Assembly: GCA_023544605.1 (NCBI GenBank)
Contig: JAMJFQ010000004.1
Span: 1-33,158 of the forward strand
DNA: 33,158 bases
Direction: 5' to 3'
Source of the DNA: ANME-2 cluster archaeon
GTDB taxonomy: Archaea; Halobacteriota; Methanosarcinia; Methanosarcinales; Methanocomedenaceae
Notes under the pieces: model-generated
What the model was told of the DNA's origin: nothing
What the model saw: the letters and a program-made list of their open reading frames with translations, nothing else
Databases searched by the model: none
In this document: one piece after another, positions 7,549 to 15,550 of the stretch
Layout: each line of letters starts with the position of its first letter
How positions within the stretch are numbered: position 1 is the stretch's first letter
Translations under genes and position numbers: made by a program

Positions 7549-8361
7549 ATGACAAAATTTGATCATATAGATGAGAAACAGATAACAAGAGCGATAGTCA
7601 GCGGATTTACTAAGGAATTTATGGAAATAATCGAGTCTGATGTAGTGATAGTGGGCGGCGGCCCCAGTGGTCTGGTGGCTGCAAAAGAACTGGCATCTGC
7701 CGGAAAGAACGTAGTGATATTTGAAGCGAACAATTACCTGGGCGGGGGTTTCTGGATAGGTGGGTACTTGATGAATAAACTGACAGTACGGGCACCTGGC
7801 CAAACTGTGCTCGACGAGATAGGTGTGCCCTATGAGGAAGTTGAACCGGGCCTGTTCATGGCAAACGGCCCCCATGCCTGCTCTAAACTGGTGGCGGCTG
7901 CTTGTGATGCCGGTGCAAAAATAATTAATATGACCAAAGTGGACGATGTTGTCATGCGTGAAGGTCGTGTGGCAGGAGTTGTCATAAACTGGACACCAGT
8001 GGGTGCACTTCCCAGGGCTATTACCTGTGTGGACCCGGTAGCAGTGGAATCCAAATTGGTCATCGATGCCACAGGGCATGATGCAATTGTGGTAAATTGT
8101 CTGGTGGAGAGAGGATTAGTGGATGTGAAAGGCTTTGGTGGTATGTGGGTAAGCCGCAGCGAGGATGCACTGGTGGAACATACCGGCGAAGTATATCCGG
8201 GATTGCTTGCCACTGGGATGGCAGTGGCGACTGTACACGGCCTGCCCAGGATGGGGCCTACGTTTGGTGGAATGCTGATATCAGGAAAGCGAGTAGCTGA
8301 ACAAGCACTCATGCAATTAGAATCTGGTATGTTCGATATTGAACCTTTGGTGCAGGTTTAA
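7549..8361 (+). CDS. thi4: Thiazole synthase Thi4 (sulfide-dependent or suicide type)
   Basis: Thi4 builds the thiazole half of thiamine from NAD, glycine and a sulfur source. The 270-aa protein starts with the family-typical short helix ([13 protein letters not shown]). It then has the FAD-like dinucleotide motif [17 protein letters not shown], the [13 protein letters not shown] block, the DATGHDA block, and the C-terminal [13 protein letters not shown] block. I start at ATG 7549, 51 bp inside the longest open frame, because AGGTGAT lies just upstream and the N-terminus matches the family. Cys160 in [12 protein letters not shown] occupies the place of yeast Thi4 Cys205, the sulfur-donating cysteine, so this may be the Cys-type rather than the His-type methanogen enzyme. 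A terminator-like hairpin follows at 8376-8408. Confidence 0.92.
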   Translation: MTKFDHIDEKQITRAIVSGFTKEFMEIIESDVVIVGGGPSGLVAAKELASAGKNVVIFEANNYLGGGFWIGGYLMNKLTVRAPGQTVLDEIGVPYEEVEPGLFMANGPHACSKLVAAACDAGAKIINMTKVDDVVMREGRVAGVVINWTPVGALPRAITCVDPVAVESKLVIDATGHDAIVVNCLVERGLVDVKGFGGMWVSRSEDALVEHTGEVYPGLLATGMAVATVHGLPRMGPTFGGMLISGKRVAEQALMQLESGMFDIEPLVQV

Positions 8362-8375
8362 CTGAGTTAGGCGTG

Positions 8376-8408
8376 ATAGGTTTTTGCCCTTTAGAGGGCA
8401 AAACCTAT
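8376..8408 (+). terminator. Strong hairpin after thi4
   Basis: The arms 8376-8390 and 8395-8408 pair over 14 bp with a single bulged T and a TTAG loop. It starts 14 bp after the thi4 stop. AT-rich sequence with T runs follows from about 8427. It probably ends thi4 mRNA or stabilises its 3' end. Confidence 0.6.
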
Positions 8409-8550
8409 AAACATATAATATATTTCATTTTCAACATTTTTTTTATTTAGTTTCTAAGACACCTGTCTTGTAAACAAGTGGTTTGCTTGCGATATCAGGC
8501 ACACTTTGGTATTATTTAGCCATAATGCTATCGAAAATGATTTCATAACA

Positions 8551-8558
8551 TTTTTATA
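8551..8558 (+). promoter_or_regulatory. Probable TATA box of the fpo operon
   Basis: TTTTTATA lies about 50 bp before the fpoA ATG, predicting a leader of roughly 20 nt that contains the AGGTGATG ribosome site. The preceding region also holds an AAGACA-CC-TGTCTT palindrome at 8456-8469 that could be a regulator site. Confidence 0.4.
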
Positions 8559-8601
8559 CATAGAATATAACTCAACTTTGATAGGACATTTAGGTGATGA
8601 T

Positions 8602-8997
8602 ATGGAGATTATTGATACTTTTATACCTGTAGCTATCTTTCTACTATTTGGTCTAGCAATACCTTTGGTAATAATGTTTTTAGTAAAGCAATTATCACCA
8701 AGAAGCAAATCGCCAGTTAAGTTCACAACTTATGAAAGCGGTTCTGTACCAACCGGCAGTTCAAAAATAATGTTCAATGTCGAATATTATGCATATGCAA
8801 TTCTTTTTGTGCTGTTCGATGTTGAATTGTTATTCCTTTACCCATGGGTTACTGTATATGTGAATGATGTAGTGTTGAATAACGTGGAGAATTTCACTAC
8901 AAGCTTTAGCGTCTTTGCAATGGCATTGTTCATGGTTGTCGTGCTATTGGGACTGCTTTATGAATGGAAGAAGGGGGTTTTGCAATGGGTGAAATAG
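8602..8997 (+). CDS. fpoA: F420H2 dehydrogenase subunit FpoA (NuoA-like)
   Basis: FpoA is a small membrane-arm subunit of the proton-pumping F420H2:methanophenazine oxidoreductase, homologous to NuoA. The 131-aa protein shows three hydrophobic segments (about residues 5-28, 60-80 and 95-120). It also has the NuoA hallmarks TTYESGSVPTG and LFVLFDVELLFLYPW, whose acidic residues lie in the quinone-site loop and proton route. The in-frame open region extends upstream to 8506, but ATG 8602 is preferred because AGGTGATG lies directly before it. It is the first gene of the thirteen-gene operon and overlaps fpoB by 13 bp. Confidence 0.92.
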   Translation: MEIIDTFIPVAIFLLFGLAIPLVIMFLVKQLSPRSKSPVKFTTYESGSVPTGSSKIMFNVEYYAYAILFVLFDVELLFLYPWVTVYVNDVVLNNVENFTTSFSVFAMALFMVVVLLGLLYEWKKGVLQWVK

Positions 8998-9527
8998 AGA
9001 TGGAGATTCCACCAAATGTGTCGTTTACCACCACAAGTGCGATACATGACTTCATTAAGGATTCACCGTTGCAGAAACTGATTAACTGGGGCCGTAAAAA
9101 CTCTTTGTGGTTCATGACGCACCCGATGGGTTGCTGTGGAATTGAACAAATATGCGTAGGTGTAGCTCATTATGATACTGACAGGTTCGGTATCATCCCG
9201 AGGTGTTCCCCGAGACAGGCTGACGTAATGATGATCAGCGGTTATGTTACTAAAAAATATCTACCTGCTCTTCAGAGGGTATGGGATCAGATGGTAGAAC
9301 CTAAATGGATATTAATGATGGGTGAATGTGCAATATCCGGCGGCCCATGGTGGGAATCATATAGTACTGTTATTAATCTGGATGAAATATTCCCGGTGGA
9401 CATCTATATTCCTGGCTGTCCGCCAAGACCCGAAGCCCTTTTAGAGGGTTTTATTGAACTTCAGAAAAAAATAGTGGCTCAGCAAGATAGGACTGTAATA
9501 CCAAATCCTGCAGATGGGGTGGTGTAG
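8985..9527 (+). CDS. fpoB: F420H2 dehydrogenase subunit FpoB (NuoB-like, N2 cluster)
   Basis: FpoB carries the terminal [4Fe-4S] cluster that passes electrons to methanophenazine. In the 180-aa protein, HPMGCCGIEQI (Cys50, Cys51), MGECAISGG (Cys115) and PGCPPRPEALLEG (Cys145) supply the four NuoB-type ligands. It is soluble, at the junction of the peripheral and membrane arms. The ATG at 8985 follows an AAGGGGGTT ribosome site inside the fpoA end; an in-frame ATG at 8964 would add seven residues. Three bases separate it from fpoC. Confidence 0.93.
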   Translation: MGEIEMEIPPNVSFTTTSAIHDFIKDSPLQKLINWGRKNSLWFMTHPMGCCGIEQICVGVAHYDTDRFGIIPRCSPRQADVMMISGYVTKKYLPALQRVWDQMVEPKWILMMGECAISGGPWWESYSTVINLDEIFPVDIYIPGCPPRPEALLEGFIELQKKIVAQQDRTVIPNPADGVV

Positions 9528-9530
9528 AAC

Positions 9531-10049
9531 ATGACAGATGAACAAGCGGCTAAAGAAATGTTAGATGATATCAAGAAGATCATTGAACCATCAAAAACCG
9601 ATAAAACTATTATGGTGGAACTGTCAAAAACTTTTGAAAATGCAGTTTTTGATGTTGCTGTTCCTTCTCCGAACCGGGCAGTAGCCAGAGTTGACCCGGG
9701 TAAGGTAAAACCAATCATGCAGTTTTTACTTGATAATGGTTTTGACCATCTTTCCTGTATATCAGGTGTAGATTATCCGCCTGACAGGATGGATGTAGTA
9801 TATCATGTTACATCATATTCAGGGCCTTTGGTCATAACATTGAAAGCCTCGATACCAAGAGATGATCCGAATATTGACTCAATATGTGATATTTACTGGA
9901 ATGCAAATTGGTATGAACGGGAAACGTATGAACTTTATGGGATCAAATTTAATGATTGTCCTTATTTGAAGGTGCTATTATTAGTAGAAGAAATGGAAGG
10001 AGAATGGCCATTGCGTAAAGACTACGCAGGATATCCCAATCCAACATAG
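9531..10049 (+). CDS. fpoC: F420H2 dehydrogenase subunit FpoC (NuoC-like)
   Basis: FpoC is a peripheral-arm subunit homologous to the 30-kDa subunit of complex I and carries no cofactor. The 172-aa protein has HLSCISGVDYP (about 74-84) in the core fold. The C-terminal signature YELYGIKFNDCPYL then EGEWPLRKDYAGYPN matches the NuoC consensus. The N-terminal 40 or so residues are acidic, helical and poorly conserved. Its ATG is 3 bp after fpoB with GGTGGTG upstream, and fpoD begins 10 bp after its stop. It is separate from fpoD, unlike the NuoCD fusion of some bacteria. Confidence 0.92.
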   Translation: MTDEQAAKEMLDDIKKIIEPSKTDKTIMVELSKTFENAVFDVAVPSPNRAVARVDPGKVKPIMQFLLDNGFDHLSCISGVDYPPDRMDVVYHVTSYSGPLVITLKASIPRDDPNIDSICDIYWNANWYERETYELYGIKFNDCPYLKVLLLVEEMEGEWPLRKDYAGYPNPT

Positions 10050-10059
10050 GTGATGAATA

Positions 10060-11190
10060 ATGACGCATGAAGCAACTCAAATCACTTCCCCACCCAAATC
10101 CTCTGAGATCCTCCTGCATCTCGGACCACAACATCCGCTGCAGCCAGGTCCTTTTTTGCTTGACCTGAAGATAGAGGGTGAGACCATACGGGAAGCCGAA
10201 CTCAAGATAGGTTATATCCATAAAGGTATGGAAAAGGTGTTTGAAGACAGAACGTATATTCAGATACTTCCACTGACCGACAGGATTTGTTACCTTGCCT
10301 CCAATTCCAACAATGATGTTTACTGCCGGGGTATTGAAGAATTACTTGGTATAGAACCTACAGAACGTGCTAAATATCTACGGGTATTAACTAATGAACT
10401 TTGCAGGATCCAGAGCCATCTGTTAGGAATAGGTGAATATACTACGGATGTGGGCTTTTTGACCATGTTCATCTATATGGTAAGGGAGCGAGAAGGGGTA
10501 GTGTCCTTGCTTGAAGCTATTACAGGTTCAAGATTGAACCATAATTATGCACGGTTTGGCGGAGTAGCACATGACCTGCCACCAGGATATAAGGAGATGG
10601 CCCTTAAAACCTTAGGTGAGCTGAAGAAGCTGGTCAAATCCCATGATGAGATGCTGTCCAGTGATTCAATTTATCTTAGAAGGACCAAAGGTGTTGGAGT
10701 ATTAACTACCAAAGTAGCCAGTGAACTAGGTGTTGCAGGACCTCCTTTAAGAGCTTCAGGTGTTAACTATGATTTAAGGCGGATCGAGCCATATCTGGTA
10801 TATGATGAACTTGATTTTAATGTGATCACCCAAACAGATGGTGATGTATTCTCACGGGTCAAAGTACGACTACTGGAGATCCTTGAGAGTATCTATATTA
10901 TTGAACAGTGTCTGGACCAGATGCCTTCTGGTCCATATAAGCAGGATGTAATGCCTTATATTACACGGCCCAAACCGGGAGAGGTGTATTCCCGTATTGA
11001 AGATCCAAGGGGAGAGATGGGAATGTACATTATCTCTGATGGTTCCGATAAACCATATCGATTCAGAATTCGGGGTCCTGCATTTGCGACAGCACAGGCA
11101 CTTCCGCCATTATTGATAGGAACATACGTAGCAGATGTGGCTGCCATAGCAGCGAGTATGGATTCATGTACCAGTGAGGTAGATAGGTAG
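10060..11190 (+). CDS. fpoD: F420H2 dehydrogenase subunit FpoD (NuoD-like)
   Basis: FpoD is the 49-kDa-type subunit related to hydrogenase large subunits; with FpoB it forms the methanophenazine reduction site. The 376-aa sequence shows LHLGPQHPLQPGPF near residues 20-33, IGYIHKGMEKVFEDRTYIQ, and a C-terminal RIRGPAFATAQALPPLL block. The paired Ni-binding CxxC motifs of true hydrogenases are absent at both ends, as expected for a complex I-type protein. The length is normal. An AGGTGATG-like ribosome site precedes the ATG, and fpoH follows after 13 bp. Confidence 0.94.
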   Translation: MTHEATQITSPPKSSEILLHLGPQHPLQPGPFLLDLKIEGETIREAELKIGYIHKGMEKVFEDRTYIQILPLTDRICYLASNSNNDVYCRGIEELLGIEPTERAKYLRVLTNELCRIQSHLLGIGEYTTDVGFLTMFIYMVREREGVVSLLEAITGSRLNHNYARFGGVAHDLPPGYKEMALKTLGELKKLVKSHDEMLSSDSIYLRRTKGVGVLTTKVASELGVAGPPLRASGVNYDLRRIEPYLVYDELDFNVITQTDGDVFSRVKVRLLEILESIYIIEQCLDQMPSGPYKQDVMPYITRPKPGEVYSRIEDPRGEMGMYIISDGSDKPYRFRIRGPAFATAQALPPLLIGTYVADVAAIAASMDSCTSEVDR

Positions 11191-11203
11191 GAGGTGTAAT
11201 ATT

Positions 11204-12256
11204 ATGGGACTATTTATCACAATTATGGATTATCTTGTAATTTTCTTTTCTACGTGGGAATTTGCGCCCTGGGTAAGGGGTATACTTGGTGGACTTGTGA
11301 TTGGAGCAGTGTTCGGCGGAGCTCTTGTAATGGTTTATCTTGAGCGCAAGTTCCTTGGAGATATACAATCAAGGATCGGTCCCAACCGTGTTGGTGGTCG
11401 ATTTGGGGTACTGCAGTTAATTGCAGATGCCATCAAATTGTTTACCAAAGAAGATATTATACCTGCGAAGGCTGATAAATGGTTATTCATAGGGGCACCA
11501 ATTGTTGCACTCACGTCTGGTTTTTTAATGGTGGCAGTCATTCCCTTTGATCTCCTTATGATCAAGGGGAGCGAATATGCTGTAGCAGTATCTCGAATGG
11601 ATATCAGTATCCTGTATCTTGAAGCTGTGTCTGGATTATCCATTTTTGCAATATTTATGGCAGGATGGGGTTCAGGAAGTAAATATTCATTGCTTGCGGG
11701 TTTCAGGAACGTAGCAAAGATGATCGGTTACGAAGTTCCGCTAGGTATTGCAATTATCAGTGTTGCAGTGATGGCACATTCATTGGATATCGTAGAAATA
11801 GTGAAAGCTCAGTCAACTTGGTGGTTCATCATTGCGCAGCCATTGGGTTTTGTGGTATTTTTCATTGCTCTATTGGCTGATGTGGGACGTATACCCTTTG
11901 ACCAGACTGAAGCAGAAGAAGAATTGATTGCAGGATGGGCTACGGAATATAGCGGAATGAGATGGGGGCTGGCATTCTTTGCTGAATATCTCCATGCAGT
12001 TGTGGGCTCCTTTATCATAACGTTGATATTCTTAGGTGGATGGAATGGTCTCCCGCTTATCGGTAACCTGTACATACCAGGAATCTTTTGGTTAATCGCC
12101 AAGACAATAATGGTGATAATGCTCTTTATATGGGTACGAGGTGCTCTGCCGAGGTATAGGATAGATCAGGTAATCGATATTGGCTGGAAGGTATTGATCC
12201 CGCTTGCATTGCTGAACCTTGTGTGGTCAACTATTATAGGATTAATGTGGGCATAG
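11204..12256 (+). CDS. fpoH: F420H2 dehydrogenase subunit FpoH (NuoH-like membrane subunit)
   Basis: FpoH anchors the peripheral arm and forms the entry of the methanophenazine channel. The 350-aa protein has about eight hydrophobic segments. It carries the NuoH signatures LERKFLGDIQSRIGPNRVG (about 46-64) and DVGRIPFDQTEAEEELIAG (about 226-244), with the run of glutamates thought to link quinone reduction to pumping. The C-terminal IWVRGALPRYRIDQ block is also present. The ATG at 11204 follows TAGGAGGTG. fpoI begins 14 bp after its stop. Confidence 0.94.
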   Translation: MGLFITIMDYLVIFFSTWEFAPWVRGILGGLVIGAVFGGALVMVYLERKFLGDIQSRIGPNRVGGRFGVLQLIADAIKLFTKEDIIPAKADKWLFIGAPIVALTSGFLMVAVIPFDLLMIKGSEYAVAVSRMDISILYLEAVSGLSIFAIFMAGWGSGSKYSLLAGFRNVAKMIGYEVPLGIAIISVAVMAHSLDIVEIVKAQSTWWFIIAQPLGFVVFFIALLADVGRIPFDQTEAEEELIAGWATEYSGMRWGLAFFAEYLHAVVGSFIITLIFLGGWNGLPLIGNLYIPGIFWLIAKTIMVIMLFIWVRGALPRYRIDQVIDIGWKVLIPLALLNLVWSTIIGLMWA

Positions 12257-12270
12257 GGAGGGGAAAAGAA

Positions 12271-12666
12271 ATGGTATTGAAAAATTTATATTTAACTATT
12301 CGAAACGTATATACAAAATCTGTTACGAGACTTTATCCTGAAGAAATAATGGAACTGCCAGATGCTTTCAGGGGGCAGCAACATCTTGACAAGGATAAAT
12401 GTGTGGGTTGCGGCATCTGTTCCCAGATGTGTCCTAATGATGTCATTGAGATAGTAAAAAGCGGAAAATGGTATCCACAATTTGATAACGGGCATTGTAT
12501 GTTTTGCGGATTGTGTATTGACTACTGTCCAAATGGGGCACTGTCTATGACAAAACACTTTGAATTGGCGTGTTGGACCCGGGAAGAAACAATCTATAGC
12601 CCTGATCAACTCGCGGCTCTTAATAAAGCTGAGCTTGAAGGCAGGACAGGGGGGTATACGAAATGA
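12271..12666 (+). CDS. fpoI: F420H2 dehydrogenase subunit FpoI (NuoI-like, two [4Fe-4S] clusters)
   Basis: FpoI is an 8Fe ferredoxin-like subunit that relays electrons from the FpoF/peripheral side toward FpoB. In the 131-aa form, CVGCGICSQMCP gives Cys44, 47, 50 and 54, and CMFCGLCIDYCP gives Cys76, 79, 82 and 86, the classical pair of four-cysteine motifs. ATG 12271 is preferred over upstream frames because GGGAGGGG sits 8 bp before it and the N-terminus (VLKNLYLTIRNVYTK) is NuoI-like. It ends in a 4-bp overlap with fpoJ1. Confidence 0.93.
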   Translation: MVLKNLYLTIRNVYTKSVTRLYPEEIMELPDAFRGQQHLDKDKCVGCGICSQMCPNDVIEIVKSGKWYPQFDNGHCMFCGLCIDYCPNGALSMTKHFELACWTREETIYSPDQLAALNKAELEGRTGGYTK

Positions 12667-12920
12667 TAGATCTTCAAATTATACCTTTTGCGATTATATC
12701 AATAATCATGATAGGTTCGTCCATCATGGTGATTAAATCAAAGGAAGTTGTGCACAGTGCTTTTCATTGTGTTATAGCTATGATGAGTGCGGCCGGGTTC
12801 TATGTACTGCTTAGTGCCCAGTTCGTGGCTGTAGTGCAGATACTGGTTTATGTGGGAGCAATCGGTGTGATGATCCTATTTGCAGTGATGCTCACTACCA
12901 GAGAACAGGAGGTGGATTGA
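12663..12920 (+). CDS. fpoJ1: F420H2 dehydrogenase subunit FpoJ, N-terminal half
   Basis: This 85-aa protein corresponds to the first half of NuoJ. It has three hydrophobic segments, with HSAFHCVIAMMSAAGFYVLL and FVAVVQILVYVGAIGVMILF. The VYVGAIGVMILF region is the NuoJ TM3 segment that forms a pi-bulge in complex I. NuoJ being split into two cistrons is known in Methanosarcina fpo operons, so this is not a frameshift. The start overlaps fpoI (ATGA) and the stop lies 2 bp before fpoJ2. Confidence 0.88.
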   Translation: MIDLQIIPFAIISIIMIGSSIMVIKSKEVVHSAFHCVIAMMSAAGFYVLLSAQFVAVVQILVYVGAIGVMILFAVMLTTREQEVD

Positions 12921-12922
12921 TA

Positions 12923-13213
12923 ATGGAACAATTATCAGGCAAGGTGGGAAATATGATTAACCTGGCGACTGCACTTCTGTTAGTAGCAGCATTTGTGATG
13001 GCAATATTGAGTGCATCTGCATCCAATTCATGGGGTGAAGTAGAGGATATAACGTTTACCGTATGGGAAGATGGCTCAAAGGATACAAGTGCGATTGAAC
13101 ATGTAGGAGGACTTTTGTTCACTAAATATGTGATTCCATTTGAGGTCCTTTCACTGGTCCTGTTAGCGGCACTGTTAGGGAGTCTTTACATGGCCAAAAA
13201 GGAGGAGGAGTAA
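12923..13213 (+). CDS. fpoJ2: F420H2 dehydrogenase subunit FpoJ, C-terminal half
   Basis: This 96-aa membrane protein has two long hydrophobic segments (about residues 9-30 and 68-88) with a polar stretch between, and a Lys/Glu-rich tail. It corresponds to the second half of NuoJ; the central LFTKYVIPFEVLSLVLLAALLG region is the recognisable part, allowing for divergence. AGGAGGTG at 12907-12914 places the start at ATG 12923; a TTG at 12917 in the same frame is less well spaced. Its stop overlaps the fpoK ATG by one base. Confidence 0.85.
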   Translation: MEQLSGKVGNMINLATALLLVAAFVMAILSASASNSWGEVEDITFTVWEDGSKDTSAIEHVGGLLFTKYVIPFEVLSLVLLAALLGSLYMAKKEEE

Positions 13214-13515
13214 TGTTACCGGTCAGTTATTATCTAATTGTTTCTGCAATAGTGTTTTGCATTGGCATCTATGGTGTGATGACTCTGCGATCAGGAATCA
13301 TGATCATGATGTGTGTAGAACTGATGCTCAATGCTGCAAACATCAATCTGATAGCATTTGCATCACATTTCAACCAGGTAAACGGTCATGTTTTCGTGCT
13401 GTTCAGCATTGCGCTGGCAGCGGCTGAAGCAGCTATAGGATTTGCTATCTTGATGAGTATCTTTCGATCTAAGGAGAACGTCAATATTGACAACATCAAC
13501 ATCTTGAGGTGGTAA
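13213..13515 (+). CDS. fpoK: F420H2 dehydrogenase subunit FpoK (NuoK-like)
   Basis: FpoK is a 100-aa membrane subunit of the proton-translocating arm. It has three hydrophobic helices. MMCVELMLNAANINLIAF contains the conserved membrane glutamate (about Glu36) needed for pumping in NuoK. A second membrane glutamate lies in ALAAAEAAIGFAILM (about Glu72). The length equals bacterial NuoK. GGAGGAGTA precedes the ATG, and fpoL follows after 3 bp. Confidence 0.93.
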   Translation: MLPVSYYLIVSAIVFCIGIYGVMTLRSGIMIMMCVELMLNAANINLIAFASHFNQVNGHVFVLFSIALAAAEAAIGFAILMSIFRSKENVNIDNINILRW

Positions 13516-13518
13516 ATT

Positions 13519-15549
13519 ATGGATTTTGGCACTCTGGCATTCCTTATACCAACACTTCCGGTCATAGCTTTTGTACTCACGCTGGCCTTTGGCAATAAAC
13601 TGCAATCACGCGCTGGATATATTTCAATAGTGGCAATTGCCTTGTCCTTCTTAATATCTGTGCTGATATTTTTACAGATATATCCTCACGGAACAGTTGA
13701 GCAGTCAGCCCATTGGTTCAGTGTGCTAAATGTGGGAATTTTCATTGACCCACTGGCTATTGTAATGCTGTTGATGGTCACATTCGTGAGTTTGCTCATT
13801 CACATATATGCCCTGGGTTATATGTCACATGATCCCGGTAAGACCAGGTATTTTGCTGAAACGGCACTTTTCACAGCTGCTATGCTGGGAGTAATTCTGG
13901 CAGACAATATCCTCCAGTTCTTTATTGCTTGGGAACTGGTAGGTCTGTGTTCGTATCTCCTCATCGGGTTCTGGTTCCGGAAACCTTCGGCTGCTGCCGC
14001 AGCCAAAAAGGCATTCCTGACTACCCGTGTGGGTGATGTACTATTCCTGGCAGGTATTGTGATATTATATTTCAACATGTACACGCACGTACTTCCCGAA
14101 GTTGGTGGTCACGGGACTGTGTACCTGCTTCAGTTCAAGACAATATTTGAACATTTAACGCTTATACCAACAGACCAGCTAACTATCATCACATTGTTGT
14201 TCTTTGGTGGTGCTGTGGGCAAGAGCGGACAGTTCCCGCTCCATGTCTGGTTACCGGATGCTATGGAAGGTCCAACAACTGTTTCGGCTTTGATCCATGC
14301 AGCTACAATGGTAACAGCTGGTGTGTATCTGGTTGCCAGGACGTTTCCCATGTTCATTGCAGCACCTGAATCACTTATCATTGTTGCATTGATCGGCGGA
14401 TTTACTGCCCTGTTCGCATCCACTATGGGATTGGTAATGAACGATATCAAACGGGTGCTGGCATTTTCCACCATCAGCCAATTAGGATATATGATGATGG
14501 GACTGGGTGTCGGTGCAATAATCGGTGCCGAAGCAGTAGGTTTCGCCATGTTCCACCTTATCAACCATGCCTTTTTCAAGGCATGTTTGTTCCTGTGTGC
14601 TGGTAGTGTGATACATGCTGTTGGGACCAATGACCTGCGTGAGATGGGTGGTCTGTTCGGTAAAATGAAGATCACAGCTACGACCATGTTGTTCTCTTCA
14701 CTCGCATTGGCCGGTATAGGTATTCCGGTAAGTATCGGAGCCATAAAGCTTGGTACCAGTGGTTTTGTCAGTAAAGATGCAATCATCTTAGAGGGCGCAT
14801 ACTCATACTTACACTTCGGTGGAGCTTACGGCTCACTGATATTCTTCTTTGGTGTAGCTGCTGCGTTGTTGACATCTATTTATACTTTCAGATTATGGTT
14901 CATGGCTTTTACAGGAAAGCCTCGCCAGGAAAGACATGCACATGAATCACCATTAAGCATGACAGTACCTTTAATGATACTGGCAGTGTTGGCTCTGGTA
15001 TTTGGTGCTCTTACCTTCTCACCATTCATTCATTATCTTGAAACGACCTATGAGAATGAATTCTTTGAAGAGATAGATCCGAATGGTTATATCCACGGAC
15101 TAGCCGAGAGGGGTGGATATCATATTCCTGAAGAACCGATAGTACATCTGGACCTTGCACACGATACACTAATCATGATGCTGCCGGTTATTGCGGGATT
15201 ACTTGGGTTCATAATATCCTGGGCCATCTACCACAAGCGTTTATTCAGTGTGGCATCGATAGGAAATATGCGAAATCCCTTATTCAGGATCCTTGCCAAG
15301 AGATATTACCAGCACGAGATATTCATTGAGCTGATATCCCTGAAGTTCACGTATGGTGTACTTGCCCTTACAGGTGAGTTCATTGACCGTAAGATTGTGG
15401 ATGGTATCATTGACGGTATCAGTTCATTTATTATTGGAGGAGCAGAAGTCTTGAAAAAGATACAAACAGGCGTGGTGCAAAACTATGCTACTGCAACGGT
15501 TTTAGGGGTCGCTCTGATAGCTTTGGTCCTATCGTGGGGGGTGATTTGA
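13519..15549 (+). CDS. fpoL: F420H2 dehydrogenase subunit FpoL (NuoL-like antiporter-type pump)
   Basis: FpoL is the distal antiporter-like pumping subunit. The 676-aa protein has some fourteen or more predicted membrane helices. The TM5 motif IAWELVGLCSYLLIGFW carries the key glutamate. GKSGQFPLHVWLPDAMEGP and HAATMVTAGVYLVAR contain the TM7/TM8 lysine and histidine region, and LAFSTISQLGYM is the TM10 signature. A polar stretch around residues 500-550 is followed by a C-terminal region compatible with the amphipathic lateral helix and final helix of NuoL. Spacing to fpoM is 1 bp. Confidence 0.94.
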   Translation: MDFGTLAFLIPTLPVIAFVLTLAFGNKLQSRAGYISIVAIALSFLISVLIFLQIYPHGTVEQSAHWFSVLNVGIFIDPLAIVMLLMVTFVSLLIHIYALGYMSHDPGKTRYFAETALFTAAMLGVILADNILQFFIAWELVGLCSYLLIGFWFRKPSAAAAAKKAFLTTRVGDVLFLAGIVILYFNMYTHVLPEVGGHGTVYLLQFKTIFEHLTLIPTDQLTIITLLFFGGAVGKSGQFPLHVWLPDAMEGPTTVSALIHAATMVTAGVYLVARTFPMFIAAPESLIIVALIGGFTALFASTMGLVMNDIKRVLAFSTISQLGYMMMGLGVGAIIGAEAVGFAMFHLINHAFFKACLFLCAGSVIHAVGTNDLREMGGLFGKMKITATTMLFSSLALAGIGIPVSIGAIKLGTSGFVSKDAIILEGAYSYLHFGGAYGSLIFFFGVAAALLTSIYTFRLWFMAFTGKPRQERHAHESPLSMTVPLMILAVLALVFGALTFSPFIHYLETTYENEFFEEIDPNGYIHGLAERGGYHIPEEPIVHLDLAHDTLIMMLPVIAGLLGFIISWAIYHKRLFSVASIGNMRNPLFRILAKRYYQHEIFIELISLKFTYGVLALTGEFIDRKIVDGIIDGISSFIIGGAEVLKKIQTGVVQNYATATVLGVALIALVLSWGVI

Positions 15550-15550
15550 G

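Noticed and set aside
12917-12922. Possible frameshift splitting nuoJ
   Set aside because: Two fpoJ cistrons, each with its own start and a strong AGGAGGTG site for the second, are the known arrangement in Methanosarcina fpo operons.
14130-14786. 218-aa open frame on the minus strand
   Set aside because: It is antisense to fpoL, whose motifs are unambiguous; long shadow frames are common opposite hydrophobic genes.
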